Made by a program: the position numbers and the translations under genes. A DNA stretch of 64,000 nt from NCBI GenBank assembly GCA_963924555.1, contig OZ004593.1, positions 3,220,480 through 3,284,479 on the forward strand. The letters are read 5' to 3'. The stretch is from Crambe crambe. Its lineage: Eukaryota; Porifera; Demospongiae; Poecilosclerida; Crambeidae. The stretch's first letter is position 1, and every line of letters begins with the position of its first letter. This document shows positions 1 through 10,787 of this stretch, piece after piece. The notes beneath the pieces were generated by a model, which was given only the letters and a program-made list of their open reading frames with translations, was not told the DNA's origin and did not search any database.

Positions 1-2052
1 TGTAATTAAGTTTTGGAGGACACAACATTCTGATTGCTCCAAAGTTTTTTTCTTTTGATTCAATTTTATCCTTCAAAAAGTGCCAGAGGCCTGTTAGTTC
101 ATCATAGTCCAGAGAAAGTATCCATCTACCATGCACTTCTTCTGAACTAAATGGTTCTGGTGCATTCACTACATTTACATGCCACATATCTTCCTTATCA
201 CGTCTTTGACCACAGCACAAAGAACCTTCACATTCAAAGGACGGCTTTCCATTATTCCAATAAATAGTCTTTATTGTAACCTTTTTGCCTCCAACGAAAG
301 CATAATTATAGTTAAGGGTGTCTTCATCCGTTTTATACTTGATATCTTGTTGGACCAGCTCGATCAGTTTAAAGCCAATGTCATCCATGTTGTGCTCACA
401 TGTGTATACACAAATAACAGCCGATGTGCTCGGTCCTGGCCCACCGCCACTTGGGTTATATCTCATAGTGGAACACTTGGCATCTGTGCAGCCTTGCAAG
501 TTATCAGTTAGTATGGCCGTTCGTATCTTCTCCCATGTGTCATCAATCTCGTCATAGTGTTTAAAAACCAGCCACTTGCCTAAAATTTGTGAATCTGGAT
601 CCCTACCGTGTTTCACATAAATCCATTGGACACTTTGGACTTCTGATGGCTTAAGATGATTCTTCGTTTCACATGTTTCAAATAAGGTCTTATTATCTAC
701 ACCTACATCAATCATAAACTACCATATAAGGACACTATTAGTTTAGTGGTCACCCACTATTAAAATAATAATGGGTCTATATCTCTACAATCACCCACAA
801 TTAGACAATTATCCTTCAACCCATATACCCTTGATAAAACTTATGAGATAAGCAATGGTTTTATTCATCACTAGTCTGGTGTAGCCACACCCCTGAGCAC
901 AAAGCGCGAGGTGGTCTGGAAACATTTCAATCTGCTACTGCATGAATATTATTACCTAACCCCAGTGTGAACCACAGTGTACACAGCCTGATATATACTT
1001 CTCTTCACTTATTACACTGCAGCATGTGGGGGGATGAGCTGGAGGGTTTAAGCTCCGTCAGTTGCCGCCACGTAAGAGGGTTGCTGCCACCAGGATTCTG
1101 TCTATGGCCCCAGCTAGTTTTACCCAGCGCAGGATCAGGAATAGATAAGTATTAAATTATTATTCACTTGAGTAAGACAAAAATCAACTGACAGAAATGA
1201 GGTGGATACTTTTATACCCTTCACCTCGTCAAACTAAACATAATAACACACACACTATAAATAGAACTGCTATGGAAGGTTCTGGAACCTGAGTTCGTCA
1301 ACACATACAACGTATTCACACACACATAAGACATTGATGAGAGGTGACACAATAATGATTAGAACATGCAGGAACAAGGATTAACACATACACAAGATGA
1401 TACAGAATTACACGAACATAAAGGGCATGTGGTGATTACAGTATTACATACATACATAGATACATACATTCATTACACATGGTGATACAAAATTATACAC
1501 ATACACATGTACATTCCCCTACATCGTACCGCCATGGGTCACCTCACGTGGAGGCTGTCCCTCCACACAGCATATAACCACGTGTGGTTTTTTACTTACC
1601 GCCATGACCATGAGCTGACCATAATGGAAATTCCAATCTGACAACTTAAAATATTGTCTCTCCCCTCGCGCTTTGCACTCGGGGTGTGGCTGGTTATGGC
1701 AGACACTGAGTTAGCTCATACCCTTGTCCCAAATACTTAATCAATCACGTGGTTAATCCACTGACTCATATTGTGGCTTCATCAGCTGATCCCTAGTGTG
1801 GTGTGGCAAACCTTTAGGTCAGGGTAATTGAAAAAAAGTCATGGGGCACAAAACTTGATACACCAAAGCTCATAAGCTTTCTTTTTCAAGGGTAGCCTAG
1901 GTAGATGGTGAAACATACTCCCTTAGAATTAGACTTGGCACCCACGATGCGTGATAATGGTTTAGGCTAGCAGATTTACCTTCAAAAAAATCGTCAATAT
2001 CATCCTCCTTACCAGTGTCTGCCACGTCTACTGATCGCTTACAACCGGCCAT
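1..2052 (-). CDS. Tandem DUF1917/BLES03-like protein, copy A (3' end outside window)
   Basis: Two exons are visible: 1980-2052 (ATG at 2052, donor GTAAAT) and 702 down to the window edge. The phase-1 junction is consistent. The protein starts MAGCKRSVDVADTGKED and is about 65-85% like the intact copy at 17846-18915 by eye. The first DUF1917-type domain is complete (GKWLVF, VICVYTCEHNMDDIGFK) and the second begins (HGRWILSLDYDELTGLWHF) before the sequence leaves the window, with no stop seen. DUF1917/BLES03 proteins have an eIF4E-like fold; their biochemical role is not settled. The 1.28-kb intron carries a TIR element. The TRIM-type ATG relic at 2093 lies only 40 bp upstream, in the opposite direction. 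This is the most diverged copy, and its exon 1 is three codons longer than in the others. Confidence 0.7.
876..1702. mobile_element. Non-autonomous TIR element inside intron of copy A
   Basis: The ends are imperfect inverted repeats: TAGCCACACCCCTGAG then AAAGCGCGAGG near 890-920, mirrored by the complement near 1666-1695 (CCTCGCGCTTTGCACTCGGG). The interior has no coding potential. A shortened relative with the same left end and inner motif lies at 13320-13672. The class is not determined, since no clear target duplication was found. Confidence 0.5.
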
Positions 2053-2092
2053 ATCGAAGGTCCTATGCATTGAAGCTCCACCCCCAACTAAG

Positions 2093-2113
2093 ATGGCTGA
2101 ACATGACGTTGCA
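2093..2113 (+). pseudogene. Relic of a TRIM-NHL start codon region
   Basis: ATGGCTGAACATGACGTTG differs at one base from the first 19 bases of both long TRIM-NHL genes (10788 and 22437), then diverges and stops (MAEHDVASWPD). It lies divergently beside exon 1 of DUF1917 copy A, the same arrangement as the other pairs. It is short, so chance similarity is not excluded, but the position makes a relic likely. Confidence 0.45.
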
Positions 2114-2639
2114 AGCTGGCCAGACTAACGTTGTTATAAGTGAAAGTATTGATTTTGGCTGAACGTTAATACAGTCGAACCGCCAACGGTACGCGGTAAA
2201 ATCACGATATATCGCTGAGGCTATCTTCCTTTGAAATAGTGATTTATAGTTTGTCTGCAGAGGCTGCTATGATAATCCTTGAATTCTAAGGCTCATTTCA
2301 TCTGGTAGCTGTTAGTATCTGAGTTTCCTTCCCGCTTTTATGTCACCAGGAGTCAAGGATAGCCGATGTGGTCGAGAACTGTTTCACTTGTAATCGCTAC
2401 AGAGAGCATGGGAACAATTCCAAACTCGGAGGTACAGTTAAATATGGTATATTTTTTCATATGAACCCACTTAGAATGTATTAAAAGTGTCAGAAAATGA
2501 TTCCCATCAAAGTTTTTATAGAGTACCTACTGTTTTGCCATAGTTTGGAGGGGTTTGATGAATCGATGTTCATACCTAGCATCTCTGACCAGTTTTTTCA
2601 AGTATCCCAGCCCCCCTAACTGTTCACACGTTTGATTTC

Positions 2640-3135
2640 AGGTGTCGTATGTTCCATTGTAGGCTTTAAACTCATAACAACAAATCATTTCAGTTTCATA
2701 ATAATGTCCAAAAACTTCATCCATGATTTCTTCCACAGCACCGTCCTTGTCACTTCCCCCATTTGCATTCAATTCCACACTTTCTTAATGTGGATTTCAT
2801 GGATTCAGCATCAGCCATATAGCTAACTTGTAATGAATACATTTTCATTGCAGTTTTTAATGCAGCAAATTTTTATGGTGTAGCTAGTTTGTTTCTCCCA
2901 TCTAGGTGTATAACTAGGATCTCTAAGAACCCTACATACATCAGCTCTACCATGGAAAGCATACTGATTTTTCTCCTGTTATGCCCTTCTGAGCTACAAA
3001 ATCGACTGCCTCTGTACTTACTATCGCTATGTGACCATTATCATGGTTCTTCTTGCACAATTCACAAACAGTGACAGTTTTGGAGGAGTAGGACAACTGC
3101 CTAGCTCCTTCCTCTGGACATCTACAGATTATCAT
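2640..3135 (-). pseudogene. Cysteine-rich coding fragment, family not recognised
   Basis: On the minus strand, 3135-2947 reads as a Cys-rich segment (CRCPEEGARQ, then VCELCKKNHDNGH) that looks like part of a zinc-binding domain. It continues after a frame change near 2945 as VCRVLRDPSYTPRWEKQTSY and CCIKNCNENVF. There is no start codon context and there are several stops, so it is probably a decayed exon or transposon-gene fragment. Confidence 0.3.
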
Positions 3136-3451
3136 ATTATGTATTATTCATGTGTTTATTCTCAAATTTTACTACAAATGTACCTCCTTATCTTGTATCC
3201 TACATGAAGCCAAAGAACTTGATACTTTGCACGCTTGTATCTCAAGTAACGTAATCAGGAACAGGTCCAAATCTAGCATGCATCTAATATGTCTATATTA
3301 ATAACCTAGCAAGAATTACCAGGGGAAGGATTATTCAAAGTATTTATGTTCAAAATTTTGAAAGGTTGAGAAATAGTGGAAAGAAATAATGAGAACATAA
3401 ACATAATGATGAATGAGCGACTTCCGGTGTAGGAGCGATATGGGGCCCCCC

Positions 3452-3775
3452 GGTAGGGTCTTCCGAATTATGCTCATTTTTTTTCTTATTATGCTATTCC
3501 AGCAATGCTACTTTTTTCTTTTATTATGCCACTGTAATGTATTATGCTCAAAATTATGCTCGGTTTCCATAGAAACAACCACAAACCCACCACTAGCACT
3601 ACACAAACCAAGGCACATGTGACATGTCACCACATGCACATGCTTTTATGCATGGTTAGAGACTAGTTTTTTTTTTGAGTCATCAATTTTTTCTTATTAT
3701 GCCAGCATTATGCTCGTATGCTTTTAGCACCTATTATGCTCAAAATTATGCCAGCATAATTCGGAAGACCTTACC
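3452..3775. mobile_element. MITE with about 24-bp terminal inverted repeats
   Basis: The left end GGTAGGGTCTTCCGAATTAT and the right end ATAATTCGGAAGACCTTACC are inverted complements with one mismatch. The interior is AT-rich, with repeated TTATTATGC motifs and no coding potential. It is inserted within a GGGGCCCCCC-containing repeat, with C-runs on both flanks. Confidence 0.65.
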
Positions 3776-5170
3776 CCCCGGCCGTATATCACTAGTGAAA
3801 TGGGGCCCCCAGGGGGGCCTCAAAGCGCTAGTACTTTGGGGCTCCCCCGGTGAAATAGGGCCCACGCACGCGTGCTGGCAATCAGCTGGGAATAGCCGCT
3901 ATGTCAGTATTCCTACACAGCCATCAAAGAGTACTTGACAGGTGGAGTGTATCCTGATGGCTATGACAAGCAGTCTAAGAATGGTCTTAGAAAGAGGAGA
4001 GGAGGAAGATCCACAGAACTGCAGCATATAAAAATTGCTATGGGCGCTAGTGTTGATTTGGTGTGCAGAGCTTCTTGGAGTTAGCCCCTAGAGACACTAT
4101 AGGTTCATGCGTGCCTGCCCTAGGCATGCTAGCTAGCTGCCATGAGTTTCAGGGGGCTAACCGTGTGAGGTAGGCGCCATTGACTTGGGCTAGCTGGCAT
4201 GCATTGCATACAAGAGGCAAAGATACATAGATTCCTCATAGCTCTACAGTATTCTAATGGTGTGTTAGTCAGCTGGAGTATTATAACCGTGAATTTTCTG
4301 ACTTGCTTCATGGACTCTGTGACGTTGACCATGCAGACTGAGACACTTTTAGTGTTATGTGACACAGCTTACTGAGTAGCCTCACCTAGCTAGATAGCTA
4401 TTTTGTGGTAGAACTATCCAATTGTGGACCAAGATGACATTTTCTCATCTAGCACACGACATAATATAGCTAGAGTTTCACCACGCTTCTTTCACGAGGT
4501 AATTTTTTTTGACTTCTCAACATGAAGAGTTTGGTGCTACAGAATTAAAGCATATAGTGAAACATGTTGCCAGACTAACACCATGTGCTGGTGAAGCTGG
4601 AAATAAAATAAAGTGAAATAAAATAAAGTGAAGTATGTACAAAGGTTGTAACTTAGAGAACTATGGTAGTGGTGGCAAAATTTTGTAGTGACTATTAGCC
4701 ATAGCGCTAGTATAGGTTAAGGATTAGTTAAAGTTGTCCATGAAAATTAATGTGCCGTGAAAACTGTAAAAGTTGAACTTTAATAACTTGGAATGACTTT
4801 TCAAGATTCACTTGAGGCATTGAGTTTCACAGCCGTGATATTCTAGAAGTGGCGGCCCACGATGGTGCGATTAAACTTGTATACTCCAGTTTGTTGTTCG
4901 ATGCTGCCTTAGTTGCATTTGTAGAGAAGCAGATGTAGTCTGAGATAAATTGTCTAGCTAGACTGGAGAAAACCACCAACCTCTCTCTCGCATCCATGCA
5001 GTGACAATTCTTCAGCCTTGAGGATTCCATTATTCACTGAGGGGGGACATGATTATTCACCAGTGAATTATGTCCAAGGGGGACATTATTCACTGGTGAA
5101 AATTGTCCACTGGGACAAATTTTGGGAGGACAATGTTCAGACACCATCACAGTTAGCTACTGTAAAGTTA

Positions 5171-5345
5171 AGCTTTTATTTTGTTAGGAAGCTTGGAAAA
5201 TTGAGGGAGCCCCATATCACTGACTAGTCCCTATAGCTTTTATTTTGCTAGGAAGCTTGGAAAATTGAGGGAGCCCCATATCACTGCATGACTGGTCTGG
5301 GAAGCTTGGAAAATTGAAGGAGCCCCATATCACTGACTGGTCCCT
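5171..5345. repeat. Short tandem repeat, three units
   Basis: GGAAGCTTGGAAAATTGA followed by GGAGCCCCATATCACTG occurs three times, near 5187, 5251 and 5300, with unit spacing of 64 and 49 bp. Confidence 0.6.
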
Positions 5346-5815
5346 AGCTCTAGCTATAGCAAAAGCTTCACTGACTGGTCCCCATAGCCCTAGGAATATG
5401 GGGTCCCCATAACCCTAGTTACATGGGGCCCCCCCCCCAGCCCTAAATCTCTAGTGATTTGGGGATGGGGGGCCCCAAAACCAGGGGGGCCCCATTTCAC
5501 TACTACACCTGTTTAAATAAAATTGTATACGGGTCGACTGAATAGTCTCGCGAGCCAGACCCTGGCTGGCGAGACTAGCTGAACGTCGTGGCGCTCCCTT
5601 GCATCCCAAAACAAAGGGCTGCTTTCCCAGGGAAGGGTCACGCACTACGCCACAATCCCTAATAATTGGTCCCTAGGACACAGTCTTACCAGACAAAGAA
5701 AGAAGCTAGCCTCATAACTTCACCGAAGGTAGTCACGAAAAAAAGTGCCACCGCTAGCTAGCTAGCTAAAATAATCGTAGGTACGCAAATAATACAAATA
5801 GCTATATAGCTGAGG

Positions 5816-6700
5816 TGTTATGAAATATCCTCTCCAGTTCTCCAGTTCCTTGTAATGCCCTTGCGTGTAATCTTTTCATAAGCTGGTTCACCCTTATTCC
5901 AGTATAATGTCTCAAAGTGAGTCCTTCCGTGCAGCAAAGACTTGTGTTTAAAGTGAATATCATCTTTGACTATTTTGATCAAGTATTTTCCTGCTACGTC
6001 TTTGTCTTTCTTGCTATAGTGAATATCAAAAAAACTGGCTTTTCACTTGACGATTTATAATTAAGTTTTGAAGGACACAACATTCTGATTGCTCCAAAGT
6101 TCTCTTCTTTAGATTCGCTTCAAAAAGTGCCAAAAACCTATCAGTACTTTATAGTCCAGAAAAAGTATCCATCTACCATGCACTTCTTCTGAACTAAATG
6201 GTTCTGGTGCATTCACAACATTTAGCTACATGCCAAACATCTTCCTTATCACGTCTTTGACCACAGCACAAAGAACCTTCACATTCCAAGAACGGCTTTC
6301 CATTATTCCTTTATTGTAACCTTCTTGCTTCCAACGAAAGCATAATTATATTTACGGGAGTCTTCATCTGTGCAGCCTTGCAAGTTATCAGTTAGTATGG
6401 CCATTCGTATCTTCTCCCATGTGTCACCAATCTCGTTATAGTGTTTAAATACCAGCCACTTTCCTAAAACGTGTGAATCTGGATCACTACGGCGTCGTGC
6501 ATGAATGATCCAATGGACACTTTGGACTTCTGGTGGCTTAAGATGATTCTTCATTTCATATGTTTCCTACCTATCTTAGCTAATTTATACAATCACATAG
6601 TAAACTAGATCAGTCACAAATACTTTACTTAGTAGATTGAAATCGTTAATGTCATACTCCGTAGTCGCGTCCACTGATCGCTTACAACCTGCTGCCATGT
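5816..6700 (-). pseudogene. Broken DUF1917/BLES03-like copy B
   Basis: This copy is clearly homologous to the intact gene at 17846-18915. The 5' part reads EVQSVHWIIHARRRSDPDSH, then GKWLVFKHYNEIGDTWEKIR, but the middle of domain 1 is deleted (CTDAKCC...KYKT missing; CTD joins directly to EDSRKYNYAF). The second half (5816-6290) is frameshifted. The exon 1 relic at 6637-6697 starts MAAGCKRSVDATTEYDIND but has lost its donor site. It lies head-to-head with a 5'-truncated TRIM-NHL pseudogene at 6772. Confidence 0.8.
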
Positions 6701-6726
6701 TTAGCTACCTCTCTCGAGAGACGTAG

Positions 6727-6757
6727 ACGTCATGCCCAGATCACAATGCGCATGCGT
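6727..6757. promoter_or_regulatory. CRE-like and NRF1-like motifs, copy B
   Basis: GACGTCAT followed by AATGCGCATGCGT. The same pair of motifs recurs upstream of copies C and D, so it probably belongs to the shared divergent promoter. The motif names are by resemblance only. Confidence 0.35.
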
Positions 6758-6771
6758 AATTCTGAGGTTAT

Positions 6772-7843
6772 TACAATTGATCCTGCTAAATTTAGTGTAC
6801 ACGGTGAAGGAATGAGAACTGCTCAGTGAAATAGGCAAGGTGTGTGGATTCTCCCTCACGCTTAATCTGAAGCACACTAGACTAGACTGCCGCTTAAAGT
6901 CGCTGGTGAATATTGTTCAATGTACCATTGACTAAAATGAAGGCAAGGAATATCATGTTTCATGCACACCTACCATTCGTGGACATCATGAACTGACTGT
7001 CACTGTGAATGGACAAGAAGTAGCTGGTAGTCCCTTCCCTGTGTTTGTCTCTATTCATCCGAATAAGCTACAAAAATCCGTCAAAATCATCCCTGGACTG
7101 AACAATCTAACAGGTGTAGCTATAAATTCAATGGGAGAAATCATTTTGAGTGCAGTTGCCGAGTCTGATGGAGATGTGGTAGTGTTGGATAAGGAGGGAA
7201 AGATGAGAAAAATTAATTACAAGTTTAGATATCCCTCCAATATAGCTATAGATAGCGAGGATAACATTTATTTCTTTGATTACGAAGACAGTAACCTTTT
7301 GAAATTCGATTCAAACCTGAAAATTATATAAAAAGCAAACGAAGCAGATTATTCTGGTTTGGCTCTATTTGGGGATCAAGTTGTGGTGTCTGAGCGATGC
7401 AACAATCGTACACTTGAAGTATTAAACACGAAACTGGAGTATATGCATAAGGAAGATTGTTTCACCAAGTGGAGGTAGAGGAAACTTTGATCGCATAACG
7501 GTGGATAATTATGGAAATCTGTATGTTGGTGTCCACGATAAGATGAATCCCCATATTGAAGTCCTCACCAATGGTGGTGAACTCCTGCGTTTATTAGGCT
7601 TCGACGGGAATGGCATGAACCATTTAAGTTATCCAATTGGCTTGTATGTAGCTAACCAATATGTTTATGTGGCTAATCATAACCACAACAACATATCCGT
7701 ATTTACCACTGATGGGAAACATGTGACCTCGTTTGGACGACCAGGTCACAGGTGAATTGAGATTTCCACATGGAGTATTTATCGATAAGGATGGTTTTAT
7801 ACATGTTTGTGACTGTGGAAATGAAAGATTTCATATTTTTTTA
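6772..7843 (+). pseudogene. TRIM-NHL pseudogene, 5'-truncated (filamin and NHL part only)
   Basis: The sequence starts abruptly at ACAATTGATCCTGCTAAATT, which matches the coiled-coil/filamin border of the genes at 10788 and 22437. RING, B-boxes and coiled coil are absent. It then follows the filamin repeat and NHL repeats (GEIILSAV, NIAIDSEDNIYF, NLYVGVHDK, LSYPIGLYVANQYVYVANH) to the same C-terminus. It has an in-frame TGA in the filamin part, CAA to TAA, a TAA after NLKII and several frameshifts. The 3' flank still matches the other copies (AATAAAACATTTG). The 5' junction abuts the copy B promoter, consistent with one deletion of about 2 kb. Confidence 0.85.
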
Positions 7844-8029
7844 ATAATTATTGTGAGTATTTATAGTTATGGTGATGTGCGTGGACTTTCATTTATGGAA
7901 TTTTGTTTCTTATGCTTATTCTTTGCTTCCTTCCGTTTGCTCTATGATATTATTGTATGTTATTTGAGAGATAATAAAACATTTGGCTCCGCTACATTTG
8001 GCGACACCAGTTGTACTCAACAAGACTGG

Positions 8030-8190
8030 TACAGTGGACCTCTGATAAGAGTCACCGAAGACAAACCTCTCATCAAAGGATTAAAGTACCTTTATTATAT
8101 ATACACCACAAAATAACTTCCAGAGAGAGGACAACCTCTACAAGGAACAAACTGCTGGGTCCAATGTGTGTCCATTATTTTGGAGGTGCA
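8030..8190. mobile_element. MITE fragment with GTGGACCTCTGATAAGAG-type end
   Basis: The left end, GTACAGTGGACCTCTGATAA, has relatives near 34045-34092 (inverted), 41950 and 34736. The right end complement reads ACCTCCAAAATAATGGACAC, which recurs at 13230 and 24830. The ends resemble pogo/Tigger-like non-autonomous elements, but the family call is tentative. Confidence 0.45.
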
Positions 8191-8281
8191 TTGTCAGTAT
8201 GGAAACGGAAAATTGCTGATTTCTGTTTCCCCACATGCACATTGAGTGTTTCCACTTTGGATGTTTCCTTTATTCTACATT

Positions 8282-8485
8282 AAAGACAAATCTTCTTTAA
8301 GACCCATACTCTATCCTCAGGATGTATTGTAGTGAAAATAATAATCATGACTTTTGTACCTCATGAATGAAGGTATAAAATGTAGGAATCTATGATGAAA
8401 AATGAAGGAAACTGGTTAGTCTGATTTCAGTTTATTCAATTCCCTCACTAAATAATAGGTATGAACATAACCAAAGAATAAGTAC
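8282..8485 (-). pseudogene. Duplicated fragment of the SLC37 gene 3' end
   Basis: The stretch matches 34196-34400 (last coding exon end plus 3' flank of the SLC37A4-like gene) with small gaps. Shared strings include ATGAATGAAGGTATAAAATG-type sequence and ACTGGTTAGTCTGATTTCAG. The coding part is decayed, so it is a non-functional fragment. It lies between the TRIM pseudogene and DUF1917 copy C. Confidence 0.65.
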
Positions 8486-8553
8486 ATAGCTATACACAAC
8501 AAGATAAACAATGGACTAGCTAATATCTAATGGGTTGTATAACATAACTGAGG

Positions 8554-9602
8554 TTATGAAATATCCTTTCCAGTTCTCCAGTTCTTTGTAATACCTTTAC
8601 GTGTAATCTTTTCATAAGCTGGTTCGCCCTTATTCCAGTATAATGTCTCAAAGTGAGGCCTTCCGTGCAACAAAGACTTGTGTTCGTAGTGAATATCATC
8701 TTTGACTATTTTGATCAAGTACTTTCCTGCTGCATCTTTGTCTTTCTTGCTAGTGAATATAAAAAAAACTGGCTTTTCACTCGACGATTTGTAATTAAGC
8801 TTTGGAGGACACAACATTCTGATTGCTCCAAAGTTCTCTTCTTTAGATTCAATTTTAAAAAAGTGCCAAAAGCCTGTCAGTACTTTATAGTCCAGAGAAA
8901 GTATCCATCTACCATGCACTTCTGAATGAAATGGTTCTGGTGCAATCACAACATTTACATGCCAAACATCTTCCTTATCACATCTTTGACCACGGCACGA
9001 AGAACCTTTGCATTCAAAGGACGGCTTTCCATTATTCCAATAAATGGTCTTTATGGTAACCTGCTTCTTCCTTCCAACAAAAGCATAATTATATTTACGG
9101 GAGTCTTCATCTGTTTTATACTTGATATCTTGTTGGACCAGCTCGATCAGTTTAAAGCCAATGTCATCCATGTTGTACTCACATGTGTATACACAAATAA
9201 CACCTACTGTGCTCGGTCCTGGCCCTGCGATGCTTGGGTTATATCTCATAGTGCAACACTTGGCAACTGTGCAGCCTTGTAAGTTATGGCCATTCGTATC
9301 TTCTCCCATGTGTCACCAATCTCGTCATAGTGTTTAAAAACCAGCCATGAGCCTAAAGTTTGTGAATCTGGATCACTACGGCGTCGTGTATAATGGACAC
9401 TTTGGACTTCTGATGGCTTAAGATGATTCTTCGTTTCACATGTTTCCAAATATCTTACTATTTCCGTCTGTATTAATAATTTATACAATCACATAGTAAA
9501 CTAGATCAGTCACAAATATTTATACTTAGTAGATTTACCTCCAATGAAATCGTTAATATCATACTCCTTAGTCGCGTCCACTGATCGCTTACAACCTGCC
9601 AT
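8554..9602 (-). pseudogene. DUF1917/BLES03-like copy C, probably inactivated by indels
   Basis: Exon 1 is intact at 9539-9602 (MAGCKRSVDATKEYDINDFI, donor GTAAAT). The exon 2 acceptor near 9470 is kept, but one extra T (ATATTTGGAAACATG) throws the reading frame into a stop, and ten bases are missing near 9287 (ATAACTTACAAGG against ATACTAACTGATAACTTGC in copy D), which restores the frame. From there the frame is open for about 245 codons through both domains to the normal end at 8554. Unless a different acceptor or start is used, the N-terminal half cannot be made. It lies head-to-head with the TRIM-NHL gene at 10788. Confidence 0.75.
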
Positions 9603-9639
9603 GTCTACCTCTCGATATTTCTCTTTCTCTGTCAGCTCA

Positions 9640-9677
9640 GACGTCACGATCACGCCCAGATTACAATGCACATGCGT
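9640..9677. promoter_or_regulatory. CRE-like and NRF1-like motifs, copy C
   Basis: GACGTCACG followed by ATGCACATGCGTG, in the same order and spacing class as copies B and D, 40-75 bp upstream of the DUF1917 start codon. Confidence 0.35.
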
Positions 9678-9678
9678 G

Positions 9679-10787
9679 AATAATAAATAGTAGGCCAATA
9701 CAGGGTAATTCTGAGGGAGTTTCAAGCTCAAACTTGATACACATAAACTACTCCTCTTGCTCTATCTTTGCAACAACTCTTGAAGATCAGCTAGTTCCAA
9801 TAATACCCCCCTGGTTTTGAACTTCCCAAAACTTACTGGAGATTGTCAGCAGAATCAGACAATGAAGAGCAATTGATCTAGCCCTCTGAAAGTGGCACAA
9901 GGGATGAAGGTTTTGAAAAGCACAGTTGTAAGGCTAGGCAGCTTTATGCTTTGTGTGGCCACAACAATCATTCGGAATTGCCCCAACCCCACCATTATTT
10001 AGTGCCTTTTATTCTTGGCTCTATAATAAGTCCACAATAGTGAAACTTTCACTGCTAGTCAGAGAAAAGATTTAAATTTCATCTGCACTTTCAAGAGCCT
10101 TTTTCAAATACTGGTAAGTGTTTCACTAATAAAAGGTTTTACCCCTTTCCATGCTAAACTGAGTTTAGTATTTTAGTCATCATGCAGTGTTGTTACTCAC
10201 AATCTATTTTGGTTTCATCAAACTAATTCAGTGAGTGAATGCCATGGGATTGTAGGCTCTAGGCTTATCTAAATGCTTTGTGGTAACATTACAGCTTTTT
10301 ATGTATGCACCTAAGGAGTTGAAGCACAAATGAATATCAGTTCTGAAAGCCTATAGAAACACTTGTAAAAATTAATGTTGCTAGTCTTGTAGCTTTACTA
10401 TCTATTAACTATTGTTATTCTAATCATCCCAATACACACACTAAAAACAAAAAAATGTGTGTATTGGGACAAAATTGTGTGCTGTAAACACTTTCGTTTG
10501 TCCTATCTATTAACTATTGTTATTCTAATCATCCCAATACACACACTAAGAACAAAAAAATGTGTGTATTGGGACAAAATTGTGTGCTGTAAACACTTTC
10601 ATTTGTACAGTGAATGTTCAGGTACGTAGCTATAGTAGCTATTGTAATAAGTATCTTATAGCTAGCAGTCATATATATCAATGAATTAAGAGTACTTTAC
10701 TTGGGGGATACCACATTCCCAAGGATGCCAGATTCCCTGTGACACCGGTACGCCTGAACAACCCTTATCGCCGAAGCTAAACTCATC
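9679..10787. other. Divergent intergenic region of pair C
   Basis: The space between the DUF1917 and TRIM-NHL starts is largely conserved with 20056-20690 of pair D, apart from indels. It has no coding potential. It contains the tandem duplication at 10398-10607. Just before the TRIM start it reads ACTTTACTTGGGGGATACC and CCTGTGACACCGGTACGCC, also shared with pair D. Confidence 0.6.
10398..10607. repeat. 105-bp tandem duplication, each unit with a hairpin
   Basis: Two nearly identical units start at 10398 and 10503 (CTATCTATTAACTATTG). Each contains the inverted repeat CCAATACACACA / TGTGTGTATTGG around an A-rich loop, followed by GACAAAATTGTGTGCTG. In pair D (20405-20500) there is one shortened unit with most of the hairpin lost. 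Confidence 0.75.

Larger units (their letters stand above)
2114..5815. other. Gene-poor repeat-rich stretch
   Basis: Apart from the Cys-rich fragment, this stretch holds a MITE at 3452-3775, GGGGCCCC-rich patches near 3440, 3800 and 5420-5510, a short possible transposon-coding remnant near 3930-4080 (YLTGGVYPDGYDKQSKNG on plus), a cluster of short inverted repeats around ATTCACTGGTGAA at 5030-5110, and a small tandem repeat at 5171-5345. No intact gene was seen. Confidence 0.5.
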
